The position numbers were made by a program, and so were the translations under genes. From Candidatus Syntrophocurvum alkaliphilum (lineage in GTDB: Bacteria > Bacillota > Syntrophomonadia > Syntrophomonadales > Syntrophomonadaceae), in contig NZ_CP046457.1 in NCBI RefSeq assembly GCF_009734445.1, positions 558,001-622,000 of the forward strand: a stretch of DNA of 64,000 nt, given 5' to 3'. Each line of letters starts with the position of its first letter. The stretch's first letter is position 1. This document shows, in pieces, positions 1 through 7,798 of this stretch. The notes beneath the pieces are model-generated. The model saw nothing but the letters and a program-made list of their open reading frames with translations, had not been told where the DNA came from and made no database searches.

Positions 1-35
1 AGCGCTTACAACGTGAAATTCGAAAAATAGAATAG
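1..35 (+). CDS. sigE: C-terminal end of a sporulation sigma factor, probably SigE (partial, cut by window start)
   Basis: Only the last ten codons are visible, read in the frame beginning at base 3: RLQREIRKIE then TAG. This short tail resembles the basic C-terminus that follows the region 4.2 helix in SigE-type factors. The next gene is sigG, which is the classical spoIIGA-sigE-sigG order in spore formers, so context carries most of the weight. Another reading frame also stays open for nine codons, so the call is an inference from a very short stretch. Confidence 0.5.
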   Translation, partial: RLQREIRKIE

Positions 36-120
36 CTTTATTAAAATTAATAAAACTTAAATTTATTAATTCTTTGGCTGCGCGGATTAGATAAGGATTT
101 TTTTGTAGCAAATATCTATT

Positions 121-144
121 GACCTCATTTCGAGGTCTTTTTTT
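121..144 (+). terminator. Rho-independent terminator after the sigE-like gene
   Basis: Perfect six-base stem GACCTC/GAGGTC with loop ATTTC, followed by a run of seven T. It separates the upstream sigma gene from sigG, so sigG should have its own promoter between about 145 and 230. Confidence 0.85.
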
Positions 145-248
145 ATTTGTATTTAAAATTACATTGGATAGTCGAATAATATTTATCTAATTAGTAAATA
201 ATTTTAATGAAATAAATATAAAAAATATTTAGGGGAAGGGGTGGCTAG

Positions 249-1019
249 TTGATTAACAAGGTAGAAATATGCGGAGTAAATACTTCTAAACTGCCAGTTC
301 TTAAAAATGAAGAAATGAAAAACCTCTTCGTTTCTATGCAATCAGGTGAATATGAAGCACGTGAAAAATTGATACAAGGAAATTTAAGATTAGTACTTAG
401 TGTTATTCAGCGTTTTAGTAATAGAGGTGAATATGTTGATGACTTATTTCAGGTAGGATGTATTGGATTAATTAAAGCTATTGATAACTTTGATTTAAGT
501 CAAAATGTAAGATTTTCAACATATGCTGTTCCGATGATTATAGGTGAAATAAGAAGGTATTTACGTGATAATAATGCTGTTAGAGTATCTAGGTCTTTGA
601 GAGATATAGCCTATAAAGCTTTACAAGTACGGGAAAAGATGTTGTTAAACAACTCAGCAGAGCCTACTATTGCTCAAATTGCACAGGAACTTGAGGTAGG
701 GCGTGAAGAAGTTGTGTTTGCATTGGATGCGATACAAGAACCTGTTTCATTATTTGAGCCGATATATAATGATGGTGGCGATCCAATCTTGGTTATGGAT
801 CAAATAAGTGATGACAAAAATTCAGATGAACTGTGGTTAGAAGAGATATCAATAAAAGAAGCATTAAAAAAATTAAATGATAGAGAAAAACATATAGTTT
901 CTTTACGTTTCTTTAATGGAAAAACACAAATGGAGGTCGCTGAAGAAATAGGTATATCACAAGCTCAAGTTTCACGTTTAGAAAAGGCAGCCTTAAAACA
1001 CCTGAAAAAATATATATAA
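249..1019 (+). CDS. sigG: RNA polymerase sporulation-specific sigma factor SigG
   Basis: Late forespore sigma factor that directs RNA polymerase to forespore genes after engulfment. The 256-residue protein is full length. It opens with the family signature NKVEICGVNTSKLPVLKNEE, has region 2 around GNLRLVLSVIQRF and the core-binding/-10 block RFSTYAVPMIIGEIRRYLRD (about residues 90-110), and ends with a region 4.2 helix-turn-helix around MEVAEEIGISQAQVSRLEK. The start is TTG, placed seven bases after a strong Shine-Dalgarno tract AGGGGAAGGGG. The neighbour spoIIR acts in the same SigF-to-SigE compartment signalling programme. A SigF/SigG-type promoter could not be assigned with confidence. Identification as SigG rather than SigF rests on the near-invariant N-terminal signature. 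Confidence 0.97.
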   Translation: MINKVEICGVNTSKLPVLKNEEMKNLFVSMQSGEYEAREKLIQGNLRLVLSVIQRFSNRGEYVDDLFQVGCIGLIKAIDNFDLSQNVRFSTYAVPMIIGEIRRYLRDNNAVRVSRSLRDIAYKALQVREKMLLNNSAEPTIAQIAQELEVGREEVVFALDAIQEPVSLFEPIYNDGGDPILVMDQISDDKNSDELWLEEISIKEALKKLNDREKHIVSLRFFNGKTQMEVAEEIGISQAQVSRLEKAALKHLKKYI

Positions 1020-1048
1020 GATGTGTTCATTTAAAGGGAGGCATACTA

Positions 1049-1633
1049 ATGAGACATAGTTTAGTAATACTATTTTTATTAGCAGTAATACTTGCATTAG
1101 CAGTACCTATGACAGTCAATTATTATGATGTTGAAGAAGCATTTACTCCCGACAATCTAATAAGGGTTCAAATTATTGCCAACAGTGATAATGAAGAAGA
1201 TCAATTTATAAAGTATCAGATTAAAGACGAACTTGTAAAAGTATTATCAAATAAATTAGAAGATGCTGAGGATGTTAGTGAAAGCGAAATAATAATAAAA
1301 CAAAATTTAGGAACAGTAGAGAGCATAACAAAAAAAGTATTAAACTTATATAATAAAGAATATGATTCAACTGTAGCATTTTCTAATATAGAGTTTCCAA
1401 CTAAATCATATGGTGATTTTGTATTACCTCAAGATGAATATAAAGCATTAAGAATAACACTAGGAAATGGTAAAGGAACAAATTGGTGGTGTGTATTATT
1501 CCCACCATTATGTTTTGCGGGTGACCCAGACAAACAAATTTTAGAGAATGAAGATACTCCGCCATTTTATGTAGTAGAAAAATTACAGAATATTAGAACT
1601 CCAAGAGTAACTATATACGACCTAGAGGAATAA
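1049..1633 (+). CDS. spoIIR: Stage II sporulation protein R
   Basis: Secreted forespore signalling protein; in Bacillus SpoIIR crosses into the intermembrane space and triggers SpoIIGA to cleave pro-SigE. The 194-residue product has a hydrophobic N-terminal segment (about residues 4-20) serving as signal or anchor. The family hallmark IRVQIIANSDNEEDQ follows at about residues 38-52, then the conserved block ALRITLGNGKGTNWWCVLFP and PLCF. Start ATG follows AAAGGGAGG with normal spacing. It lies 29 bases after sigG and is followed at once by a terminator, so sigG-spoIIR form a two-gene unit. Confidence 0.95.
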   Translation: MRHSLVILFLLAVILALAVPMTVNYYDVEEAFTPDNLIRVQIIANSDNEEDQFIKYQIKDELVKVLSNKLEDAEDVSESEIIIKQNLGTVESITKKVLNLYNKEYDSTVAFSNIEFPTKSYGDFVLPQDEYKALRITLGNGKGTNWWCVLFPPLCFAGDPDKQILENEDTPPFYVVEKLQNIRTPRVTIYDLEE

Positions 1634-1641
1634 AGTAGAAA

Positions 1642-1666
1642 AGTCCTGTTTATCAGGACTTTTTTT
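1642..1666 (+). terminator. Rho-independent terminator after spoIIR
   Basis: Stem AGTCCTG/CAGGACT with loop TTTAT and a six-T tail. The T-run abuts an ATG at 1667 that opens the next reading frame, which argues that the methyltransferase starts downstream at 1703 rather than inside the terminator. Confidence 0.9.
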
Positions 1667-1702
1667 ATGTTAAACTTTTTCAAAAGGGTATTGAGGTTAA
1701 AA

Positions 1703-3028
1703 ATGAGCAAGAAAAAATCTACGGTTCAGCTAAACTGGGAAACGAAAAATAAGCAAATAACAAATAGCCAACAATTACTAAAGGATATTGAATTTGTACA
1801 ACCTAATCCTATAATTCTTGATCAAGGAATGATAGTTGATTTTAAAAATGATTACTTTAAACATTCTAAACAAAAAACAAATAAACTAATTAAAGGGGAT
1901 AATTTATCAGTAATAAATGCATTAATAAACCAAAAATATAGCCAAAAAATTGACTTAATATATCTTGACCCACCTTATTTTAGCAATATGGATTATACAT
2001 CTAATATTTACATAAATAATGATTCAAAAAAAGCAGTAAAAAGACCTGCTTTTAAAGACACTTGGGAAAAAGGCATTGATTCATACCTAGATATGATGTA
2101 TCAAAGGTTAGTTTTAATGAAAGAACTATTATCTGATAATGGCAGCATATTTGTTCATTTAGACTGGCATATTAATCACTATGTAAAAATATTGCTAGAC
2201 GAAATTTTTACTCCTAATAATTTTATAAATGAAATAATTTGGTGTTACGGAGGCGGAAGTAATACTAAGAAATCTTTTCAAAAAAAACATGATACTATTT
2301 TATGGTACGCTAAAGGCTTAGACTATATATTTAATCCACAATATAGACCTTATACAGATGCTACTAGACAACGTGGATTAACCAAAGTAAAAGGTGAGAA
2401 ATATAAATTAAATAAAAAAGGTGCTTTAATGCAGGATTGGTGGATAGATATTAATAAAATATTAAGTCCAACTGCTAAAGAAAACTTAAAATATCCAACT
2501 CAAAAACCTGAACCACTTCTGAAAAGAATAATTAGTACTGCTTCTAATGAGAATAGTTTAGTGGCTGATTTTTTTTGTGGTAGTGGAACATTAGGTAGAG
2601 TATGTGATGAATTGAATAGGCAGTGGATAATGTGTGATGATAGCAACATCGCTATTAATACTTGTAAATATGGCTTAATTACTAACTCACATTCACTTCC
2701 ATTTTTAGTTCAAACTAATCATCTTAATGAAAATTTAGATAAAGAAGAAAAAGCTTTAGAGATTGTAAATAGCAGTGAGGATAAAATAACAGTAAATATT
2801 AACTTAAATGATTTTTATCATTCATCTGAAATTGAATATTTGGAAATAGATCCTAATTATAATGGAAAGTATTTTTGTTCTAATTATCAATTTATTAGTC
2901 AAAAACGTTTTAATAATTTTTCTTTGAATAATATCAACATAGAGCTAAATAAAAAATTAAATCCATATAATTTAGCAGCAAAGGCTACTAATGTATATGG
3001 AAATAATAAAATTATAATTTATAGATAA
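1703..3028 (+). CDS. Orphan DNA N4/N6 methyltransferase (beta-type, DPPY)
   Basis: Predicted S-adenosylmethionine-dependent methylase of adenine-N6 or cytosine-N4 in DNA (N6_N4_Mtase family). About 441 residues from the ATG at 1703, which has GAGGT six bases upstream; an earlier in-frame ATG at 1667 sits directly on the preceding terminator. Catalytic motif DLIYLDPPYFSNMDY lies at about residues 84-98, a central region 150-260 is the likely target recognition domain, and the SAM-binding motif DFFCGSGT is at about 289-296. The order catalytic motif before SAM motif marks the beta class. A C-terminal tail of some 120 residues has no motif I recognise. No restriction endonuclease or specificity gene lies next to it. 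Its host role, epigenetic or otherwise, cannot be read from sequence. Confidence 0.85.
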   Translation: MSKKKSTVQLNWETKNKQITNSQQLLKDIEFVQPNPIILDQGMIVDFKNDYFKHSKQKTNKLIKGDNLSVINALINQKYSQKIDLIYLDPPYFSNMDYTSNIYINNDSKKAVKRPAFKDTWEKGIDSYLDMMYQRLVLMKELLSDNGSIFVHLDWHINHYVKILLDEIFTPNNFINEIIWCYGGGSNTKKSFQKKHDTILWYAKGLDYIFNPQYRPYTDATRQRGLTKVKGEKYKLNKKGALMQDWWIDINKILSPTAKENLKYPTQKPEPLLKRIISTASNENSLVADFFCGSGTLGRVCDELNRQWIMCDDSNIAINTCKYGLITNSHSLPFLVQTNHLNENLDKEEKALEIVNSSEDKITVNINLNDFYHSSEIEYLEIDPNYNGKYFCSNYQFISQKRFNNFSLNNINIELNKKLNPYNLAAKATNVYGNNKIIIYR

Positions 3029-3078
3029 TTATTAACGCTTTGTCAATAAAATCTCGGAAGGTTTTTATTTAATGTAAT

Positions 3079-3873
3079 TTATTCATGTTCTGGAATATAA
3101 TAATCTAGATTTGAGGCAGATATAGCTAGTGCCCTTGATTCTATATCATCCTCAATTTGTATTTGAGTTAATGCGAATACTATACCTACGACTTTACCAT
3201 TTTTATTTACTACTGGACTGCCACTGTTGCCTTTTCTTATATCACTATCTATCTCAAACAAATAAAAATCTTCATTATCACTTCTATAATGATTCCCTAT
3301 TTTTCCTTGAACTGCTATATTAGGAAATCCTAGAGGATTACCTATAATAAAAACTGTTTCATTTGTAGATGCTAAAGTATTTTGCAATGAAGCTTTAGGA
3401 AGATTTTCACCTTCAATAAATATAAAAGCTAAGTCTATATCAGGTATTTTTTTAAAATTATTACTAGTAAAACTTTTACCATCAGAAAATTCAATAGTTG
3501 CAGAAACAGCATTTTCTAATAAATGATGATTAGTTACTATTAATCCATCTGAACAAATGTTAAAACCAGTCCCCTGTCCACTTGTAATCATAGTCCCTTT
3601 GCTATTTTTAACATTTAAATATACAACTGCAGGTTTAATTGACTCTACCACTGGATTATCATTTAATTTATTACTTTCAGTTAAAAAAGAAAAGTTCTCT
3701 GATGTTATGAGTGGGAATAATTGACTAAAAGATAAACTAAGAAATGCTATTAATACAACAACAGAAAATAATTTTATAAGTATAGATTTTAAGGGACTTT
3801 TGTATTTTTCATCTTCTTCTAAATCACTTAAATTAAAATCATTATTTGAATATTTATCATTATCATTGTACAT
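3079..3873 (-). CDS. Membrane-anchored HtrA-like trypsin-type serine protease without PDZ domain
   Basis: Predicted S1C-type serine protease exposed outside the membrane. The 264-residue protein has an acidic cytoplasmic N-terminus, one membrane segment at about residues 31-50 and a chymotrypsin-fold domain. The catalytic triad is visible: His117 in VTNHHLL, Asp147 in DIDLAFI and Ser217 in KGNSGSP. HtrA/DegP proteins normally continue into one or two PDZ domains; here the chain ends shortly after the barrel, so substrate recognition must differ. Start ATG follows AGGGGAGAGGTG on the minus strand. It converges with the methyltransferase gene. Function is probably envelope protein quality control or processing, but no substrate can be named. 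Confidence 0.85.
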   Translation of the reverse strand: MYNDNDKYSNNDFNLSDLEEDEKYKSPLKSILIKLFSVVVLIAFLSLSFSQLFPLITSENFSFLTESNKLNDNPVVESIKPAVVYLNVKNSKGTMITSGQGTGFNICSDGLIVTNHHLLENAVSATIEFSDGKSFTSNNFKKIPDIDLAFIFIEGENLPKASLQNTLASTNETVFIIGNPLGFPNIAVQGKIGNHYRSDNEDFYLFEIDSDIRKGNSGSPVVNKNGKVVGIVFALTQIQIEDDIESRALAISASNLDYYIPEHE

Positions 3874-3951
3874 ATATTTTTTTCACCTCTCCCCTTGAAT
3901 TGATTTTAACATATAAATTAGTGGTTTCACCTGCAAAAAGCTAAACTTAAA

Positions 3952-3996
3952 TTTAAGCTGAGCAAACTAACAAGTTAACTCAGCTTAAAATTTTTT
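3952..3996. terminator. Long perfect hairpin, probable bidirectional terminator
   Basis: An 11-base perfect inverted repeat, TTTAAGCTGAG/CTCAGCTTAAA, separated by 16 bases. On the + strand it is followed by ATTTTTTG. On the - strand the tail is AT-rich but less uniform. No + strand gene reads into it; the minus-strand gene ending at 4041 does, so termination of the two small minus-strand genes is the likely job. Confidence 0.6.
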
Positions 3997-4040
3997 GTAA
4001 TTACTGTTTGTTTGTAAATAAAGAAATTATAATTTATCTA

Positions 4041-4187
4041 CTAATAATGCCCTATTCTTTCTTGACGAATCAATCTATAGACATCAGTTTCTTTATTATC
4101 GCCAAATGGAAGCCAAACATTTTGATAAACATTTAAATCCAAAACATCTTCATAATCAAGAATAGCTTTATGATGTTGTTTTTGCAA
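4041..4187 (-). CDS. Small hypothetical protein, 48 residues, TTG start
   Basis: A short reading frame on the minus strand starts with TTG eight bases after a clear GGAGG and ends in TAG. The product begins MQKQHHKAILDYEDVLDLN and contains the aromatic/proline patch NVWLPFGDNKETDVY before ending RQERIGHY. It is soluble, has no signal peptide or cysteines, and matches no family I recognise. It lies 19 bases downstream of the other small minus-strand gene and shares its likely transcript, ending before the hairpin at 3952-3996. Support is the good ribosome site, the operon spacing and an uninterrupted frame; homologues would be needed to be sure. Confidence 0.6.
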   Translation of the reverse strand: MQKQHHKAILDYEDVLDLNVYQNVWLPFGDNKETDVYRLIRQERIGHY

Positions 4188-4206
4188 TTAATTAACCTCC
4201 AAGTTT

Positions 4207-4389
4207 TTAATAATTGTTTTTAAAAGATTTTCCTATTTTATGACCTAACATATAAATACTTCCAATTGCTACAGCATGAAATGCCCACCAGCCTGGTTCC
4301 ATCAAACTAAAAGTTCCAGGATCTGGTTTATCCTCATTCATTATTTTTTTAGTTACTGAATTTTTAACATCCATTAAATCTGACATCAT
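4207..4389 (-). CDS. Small single-pass membrane protein, 60 residues, function unknown
   Basis: The product has a charged N-terminus with NEDKPDPGTFS, then MEPGWWAFHAVAIGSIYMLG (about residues 30-49), which looks like one membrane helix preceded by an amphipathic GWW turn, and a basic tail KIGKSFKNNY. This suggests an N-out/C-in or membrane-surface peptide. The start ATGATG follows AAGGTGGTG with seven-base spacing. It is the first gene of a two-gene minus-strand unit with the 48-residue gene. I do not recognise the family; placement among sporulation genes is only weak context. Confidence 0.7.
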   Translation of the reverse strand: MMSDLMDVKNSVTKKIMNEDKPDPGTFSLMEPGWWAFHAVAIGSIYMLGHKIGKSFKNNY

Positions 4390-4507
4390 TATTTATCACC
4401 ACCTTTATTTATATTTCATTATTATTTTCTCCACATAAAAAAAATTGACTAACACAATTTGTGCCTTAGAAAAAATAACCAAAAATACCAATTGGAAGAA
4501 AAAACTC

Positions 4508-4536
4508 TTGCATACTCGTCTTATTTGTGGTATCAA
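4508..4536 (+). promoter_or_regulatory. Candidate SigA promoter for dprA
   Basis: TTGCAT, 17 bases, TATCAA, located about 45 bases before the dprA start in the divergent intergenic region 4390-4581. The match is partial, so this is a candidate only. The rest of that gap is AT-rich, with no open frame or hairpin I can support. Confidence 0.35.
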
Positions 4537-4581
4537 TTTTGTAGGTTTAATATCATAAAATAAATCAAGAGGGATGTTAAA

Positions 4582-5676
4582 ATGGATTTATTTGAGCGTT
4601 CTGTTTTATATTTTATTCATTGCATTAATGGAGTAGGGAATAGTACACTATGGACAATAAAAAAGTCATTTGGAAGTTTTACAAAATTTTATGAATCCAA
4701 TAGTAAATTAATGTACAGTAGCTCGATACCTAATCAAATCATTAATGAAATAATAAATACAAGAAAAAATGTTGATCCTTTAAAAAATTTGGAAAACCTA
4801 TTCTCAGAAGATATTAAAATAGTTTGTGTTGTCGAGGATGAATATCCTGAAAGTTTGCAAAATATATATAACAAACCATATATGCTTTACTATAGAGGTG
4901 ATTTAAAGGTTTTAAATCAAACTGCTTTTGCTATTGTTGGAGCAAGAACTGCAACACCATATGGAAGAAAGGTTGCCAGACAATTTGGTCGAGATCTTTC
5001 AGCACAAAATATATCAATAGTAAGTGGTATGGCTAGAGGCATTGATGCAGAAGCACATTGGGGTGCATTAGAATCTGGAGGGAAAACAGTAGCTATACTA
5101 GGCAGTGGGATTAAAATAATCTATCCAAAAGAAAACGTAAAACTATATGAGGAAATTACTAAAAAAGGTGTAGTTTTATCTGAATTTGTACCAACAGCAC
5201 AACCTAAACCAGGAAATTTTCCACAAAGAAATAGAATAATTTCTGGTTTATCAAAAGGTTTATTAGTAGTTGAAGCGAAGGAAAAAAGTGGGGCATTAAT
5301 AACAGTTGATTTTGCACTCGAACAAGGTAAAGATGTTTTTGCTGTTCCTGGTCCTATAACAAGCAATAATAGTAAAGGAACAAACCAATTAATAAAAGAT
5401 GGGGCAAAAATTGTTACTCAAGTAGATGATGTATTGGAGGAATATAAAGATGTTTCAATAGTTATGAATAGCCCAAGTTTTTTCCAGGAAAAATTAAAAT
5501 TGCTAGACAATAATGAAAATAAAATAATACAATATATTGGATATAATCCTATACACTTAGATGAGGTAATTAAAAATGTAGGTTTAAACATTGGTGAGGT
5601 TAGTACTATTATACTTAAGCTAGAACTAGATGGCATAATACAAGCTCTTCCTGGTAACTACTATGTAAAAGTTTAA
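4582..5676 (+). CDS. dprA: DNA processing protein DprA (Smf)
   Basis: Single-stranded-DNA binding, RecA-loading protein of natural transformation, also widely conserved in non-competent bacteria. The 364-residue protein has an N-terminal helical (SAM/HhH-like) region up to about 70. The Rossmann-like core follows with AFAIVGARTATPYG at 115-128, SIVSGMARGIDAEAH at 145-159 and the later block PGNFPQRNRIISGLS. A C-terminal winged-helix-like segment of about 60 residues closes the chain. Start ATG follows AAGAGGGA. It is followed closely by topA, the usual dprA-topA-trmFO-xerC order of Firmicutes. Confidence 0.96.
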   Translation: MDLFERSVLYFIHCINGVGNSTLWTIKKSFGSFTKFYESNSKLMYSSSIPNQIINEIINTRKNVDPLKNLENLFSEDIKIVCVVEDEYPESLQNIYNKPYMLYYRGDLKVLNQTAFAIVGARTATPYGRKVARQFGRDLSAQNISIVSGMARGIDAEAHWGALESGGKTVAILGSGIKIIYPKENVKLYEEITKKGVVLSEFVPTAQPKPGNFPQRNRIISGLSKGLLVVEAKEKSGALITVDFALEQGKDVFAVPGPITSNNSKGTNQLIKDGAKIVTQVDDVLEEYKDVSIVMNSPSFFQEKLKLLDNNENKIIQYIGYNPIHLDEVIKNVGLNIGEVSTIILKLELDGIIQALPGNYYVKV

Positions 5677-5704
5677 CAAGCTTAAATTCAGTGAGGTGAT
5701 ATTT

Positions 5705-7798
5705 TTGGCAGCCACTACATTAGTGATAGTAGAATCTGCAGCTAAGGCAAAAACTTTAGGAAAATTTTTGGGAAAAAACTATAAAGTAAAAGCATCGGTA
5801 GGACATGTGAAAGATTTGCCTAAAAGTAAACTAGGGATAGACGTAGAAGATAATTTCGAACCAAAATATATAACCATAAGAGGAAAAGGTGATATTCTTA
5901 AAGAGATAAAAGATAATGCTCAAAAGGTTTCAAAAGTTTTACTTGCAACAGACCCAGATAGAGAAGGAGAAGCAATTGCATGGCATTTGAGAAATGCTAT
6001 AAAAATTGATTCCGAAACAAAGTGTAGAATTGAATTTAATGAAATTACCAAGGATGCTGTAAAGCAAGCTATAAAAAACTCTAGAACAATAGATATGAAT
6101 AGGGTGAATGCCCAACAGGCAAGAAGAATCCTAGATAGATTAGTAGGGTATAACCTATCTCCTTTATTATGGAGCAAGGTGCGCAAAGGACTAAGTGCGG
6201 GTAGAGTACAGTCAGTTGCGGTAAGACTTATTTGTGAACGAGAAACAGAAATTAATAATTTTCTGCCAGAAGAATATTGGACTATTCAGCTAAAAGTAGA
6301 AGATGAAAATAAACATATATTTCTAGCACGATTAAATAATTATAAGGGCAAAAAATTAGAAATTAACAATGAGACCGAAAAATCAGAAATTATATCAGAG
6401 CTTGAAAAAGCAAATTTGACAGTAGAAAAAGTAGTTACAAAAGAAAAAAGAAGAAAACCTAACCCACCTTTTACAACAAGTACTCTGCAACAAGAAGCTT
6501 CTAAACGTTTAAACTTTATGGCCAAAAGAACTATGCGAGTTGCACAGGAATTATATGAGGGATTAGAAATAGGCAAACAAGGAACTATTGGTTTAATAAC
6601 GTATTTAAGAACGGATTCAATAAGGGTTTCTAGCACTGCGCAAGCAGAAGCGTTAGAATATATAAATGATGAATTTGGAAAAGAGTATGCGCCTAAAACA
6701 CCAAATGAGTATAAGAGTAAAAAAGCTGCTCAAGATGCTCATGAATCAATAAGACCTACATCAGCTTCAAGGTCACCTCAGAGCTTAAAACAATATTTAA
6801 GTAGAGATCAATTTAGATTATATAAGCTTATATGGGAGCGTTTTATAGCTTCACAGATGACTCCAGCAGTTTATGACACAATTAGTGTTGATATAAGCGC
6901 AGGAGATTACGGTATTCGAGCCAGTTCATCTCAGTTGAAATTCCCAGGGTACAAAAAAGTATATAATGATAATGAAGAAGAAGAAATTAAGAATCCTATA
7001 CCAGAATTAACTAAGGGACAGGAATTATTTTTAAATGAATTACTGCCTGAACAACATTTTACTCAACCACCGCCAAGATTTACTGAAGCAAGTTTAGTAA
7101 AATTACTTGAAGAAAAAAACATAGGCAGACCAAGTACCTATGCTCCAATCATAGATACTATTTTAAGACGAAACTATGTTGAAAGACAGAATAAGCAATT
7201 CATTCCTACAGAACTAGGATATATTGTTGTTGAATTATTAAAAGATAACTTCTCAAATATAATCGATGTAGAGTTTACTGCCCGAATGGAAGAAAATCTT
7301 GATCTAATTGAAGAAGGTGAGCTTGACTGGAAACAAGTAATTAAAGATTTTTACTCTCCATTTGAAGATGAAATGGAAAAGGCTCAGGAATTAATTGAAA
7401 AAATTGAAATTAAAGACGAAGAAGCGGGTAAGGATTGTCCTGAGTGTGAGAAACCAATATTAATAAAACATGGAAGATTTGGCAAATTTTTAGCTTGTTC
7501 TGGATTTCCTGACTGTAGACATACCGAATCTTATACTGAGGAAGTAGGTGTAAATTGTCCGGTATGCCAAGGAGAAATTATAGCTCTTAAAACAAAAAAG
7601 GGTCGAAAATTCTTTGGGTGTAAAAACTATCCTGAATGTGATTTTAAGACATGGAATAAACCTACAGGAGAATTATGTCCTCAATGTAGTAACGCAATGG
7701 TTGAAAAGACTAGTAAAAACAAAGATGTACATGCTATATGTCAAAACAATGAATGTAAGTACAAGAAAGAAATGGGTGTAGAAGTTGCAACAGATTAA
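5705..7798 (+). CDS. topA: DNA topoisomerase I (type IA)
   Basis: Relaxes negative supercoils by single-strand passage. About 697 residues from the TTG at 5705, which lies five bases after GAGGTGAT; a GTG at 5696 is inside that ribosome site. The TOPRIM domain carries the acidic motif TDPDREGE at residues 82-89. The active-site tyrosine lies in GLITYLRTDS near residue 300. Three C-terminal four-cysteine zinc fingers begin CPECEKP, CPVCQGE and CPQCSNA. The first motif reads VIVESAAKAKT, where most family members have ESPAKAKT. The 3' end overlaps trmFO by 14 bases. Confidence 0.97.
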   Translation: MAATTLVIVESAAKAKTLGKFLGKNYKVKASVGHVKDLPKSKLGIDVEDNFEPKYITIRGKGDILKEIKDNAQKVSKVLLATDPDREGEAIAWHLRNAIKIDSETKCRIEFNEITKDAVKQAIKNSRTIDMNRVNAQQARRILDRLVGYNLSPLLWSKVRKGLSAGRVQSVAVRLICERETEINNFLPEEYWTIQLKVEDENKHIFLARLNNYKGKKLEINNETEKSEIISELEKANLTVEKVVTKEKRRKPNPPFTTSTLQQEASKRLNFMAKRTMRVAQELYEGLEIGKQGTIGLITYLRTDSIRVSSTAQAEALEYINDEFGKEYAPKTPNEYKSKKAAQDAHESIRPTSASRSPQSLKQYLSRDQFRLYKLIWERFIASQMTPAVYDTISVDISAGDYGIRASSSQLKFPGYKKVYNDNEEEEIKNPIPELTKGQELFLNELLPEQHFTQPPPRFTEASLVKLLEEKNIGRPSTYAPIIDTILRRNYVERQNKQFIPTELGYIVVELLKDNFSNIIDVEFTARMEENLDLIEEGELDWKQVIKDFYSPFEDEMEKAQELIEKIEIKDEEAGKDCPECEKPILIKHGRFGKFLACSGFPDCRHTESYTEEVGVNCPVCQGEIIALKTKKGRKFFGCKNYPECDFKTWNKPTGELCPQCSNAMVEKTSKNKDVHAICQNNECKYKKEMGVEVATD

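Noticed and set aside
145-230. SigF/SigG-type promoter before sigG (TGTATT at 148 and GAATAAT at 174)
   Set aside because: Spacing of about 20 and a poor -10 match; in AT-rich sequence such hits are expected by chance.
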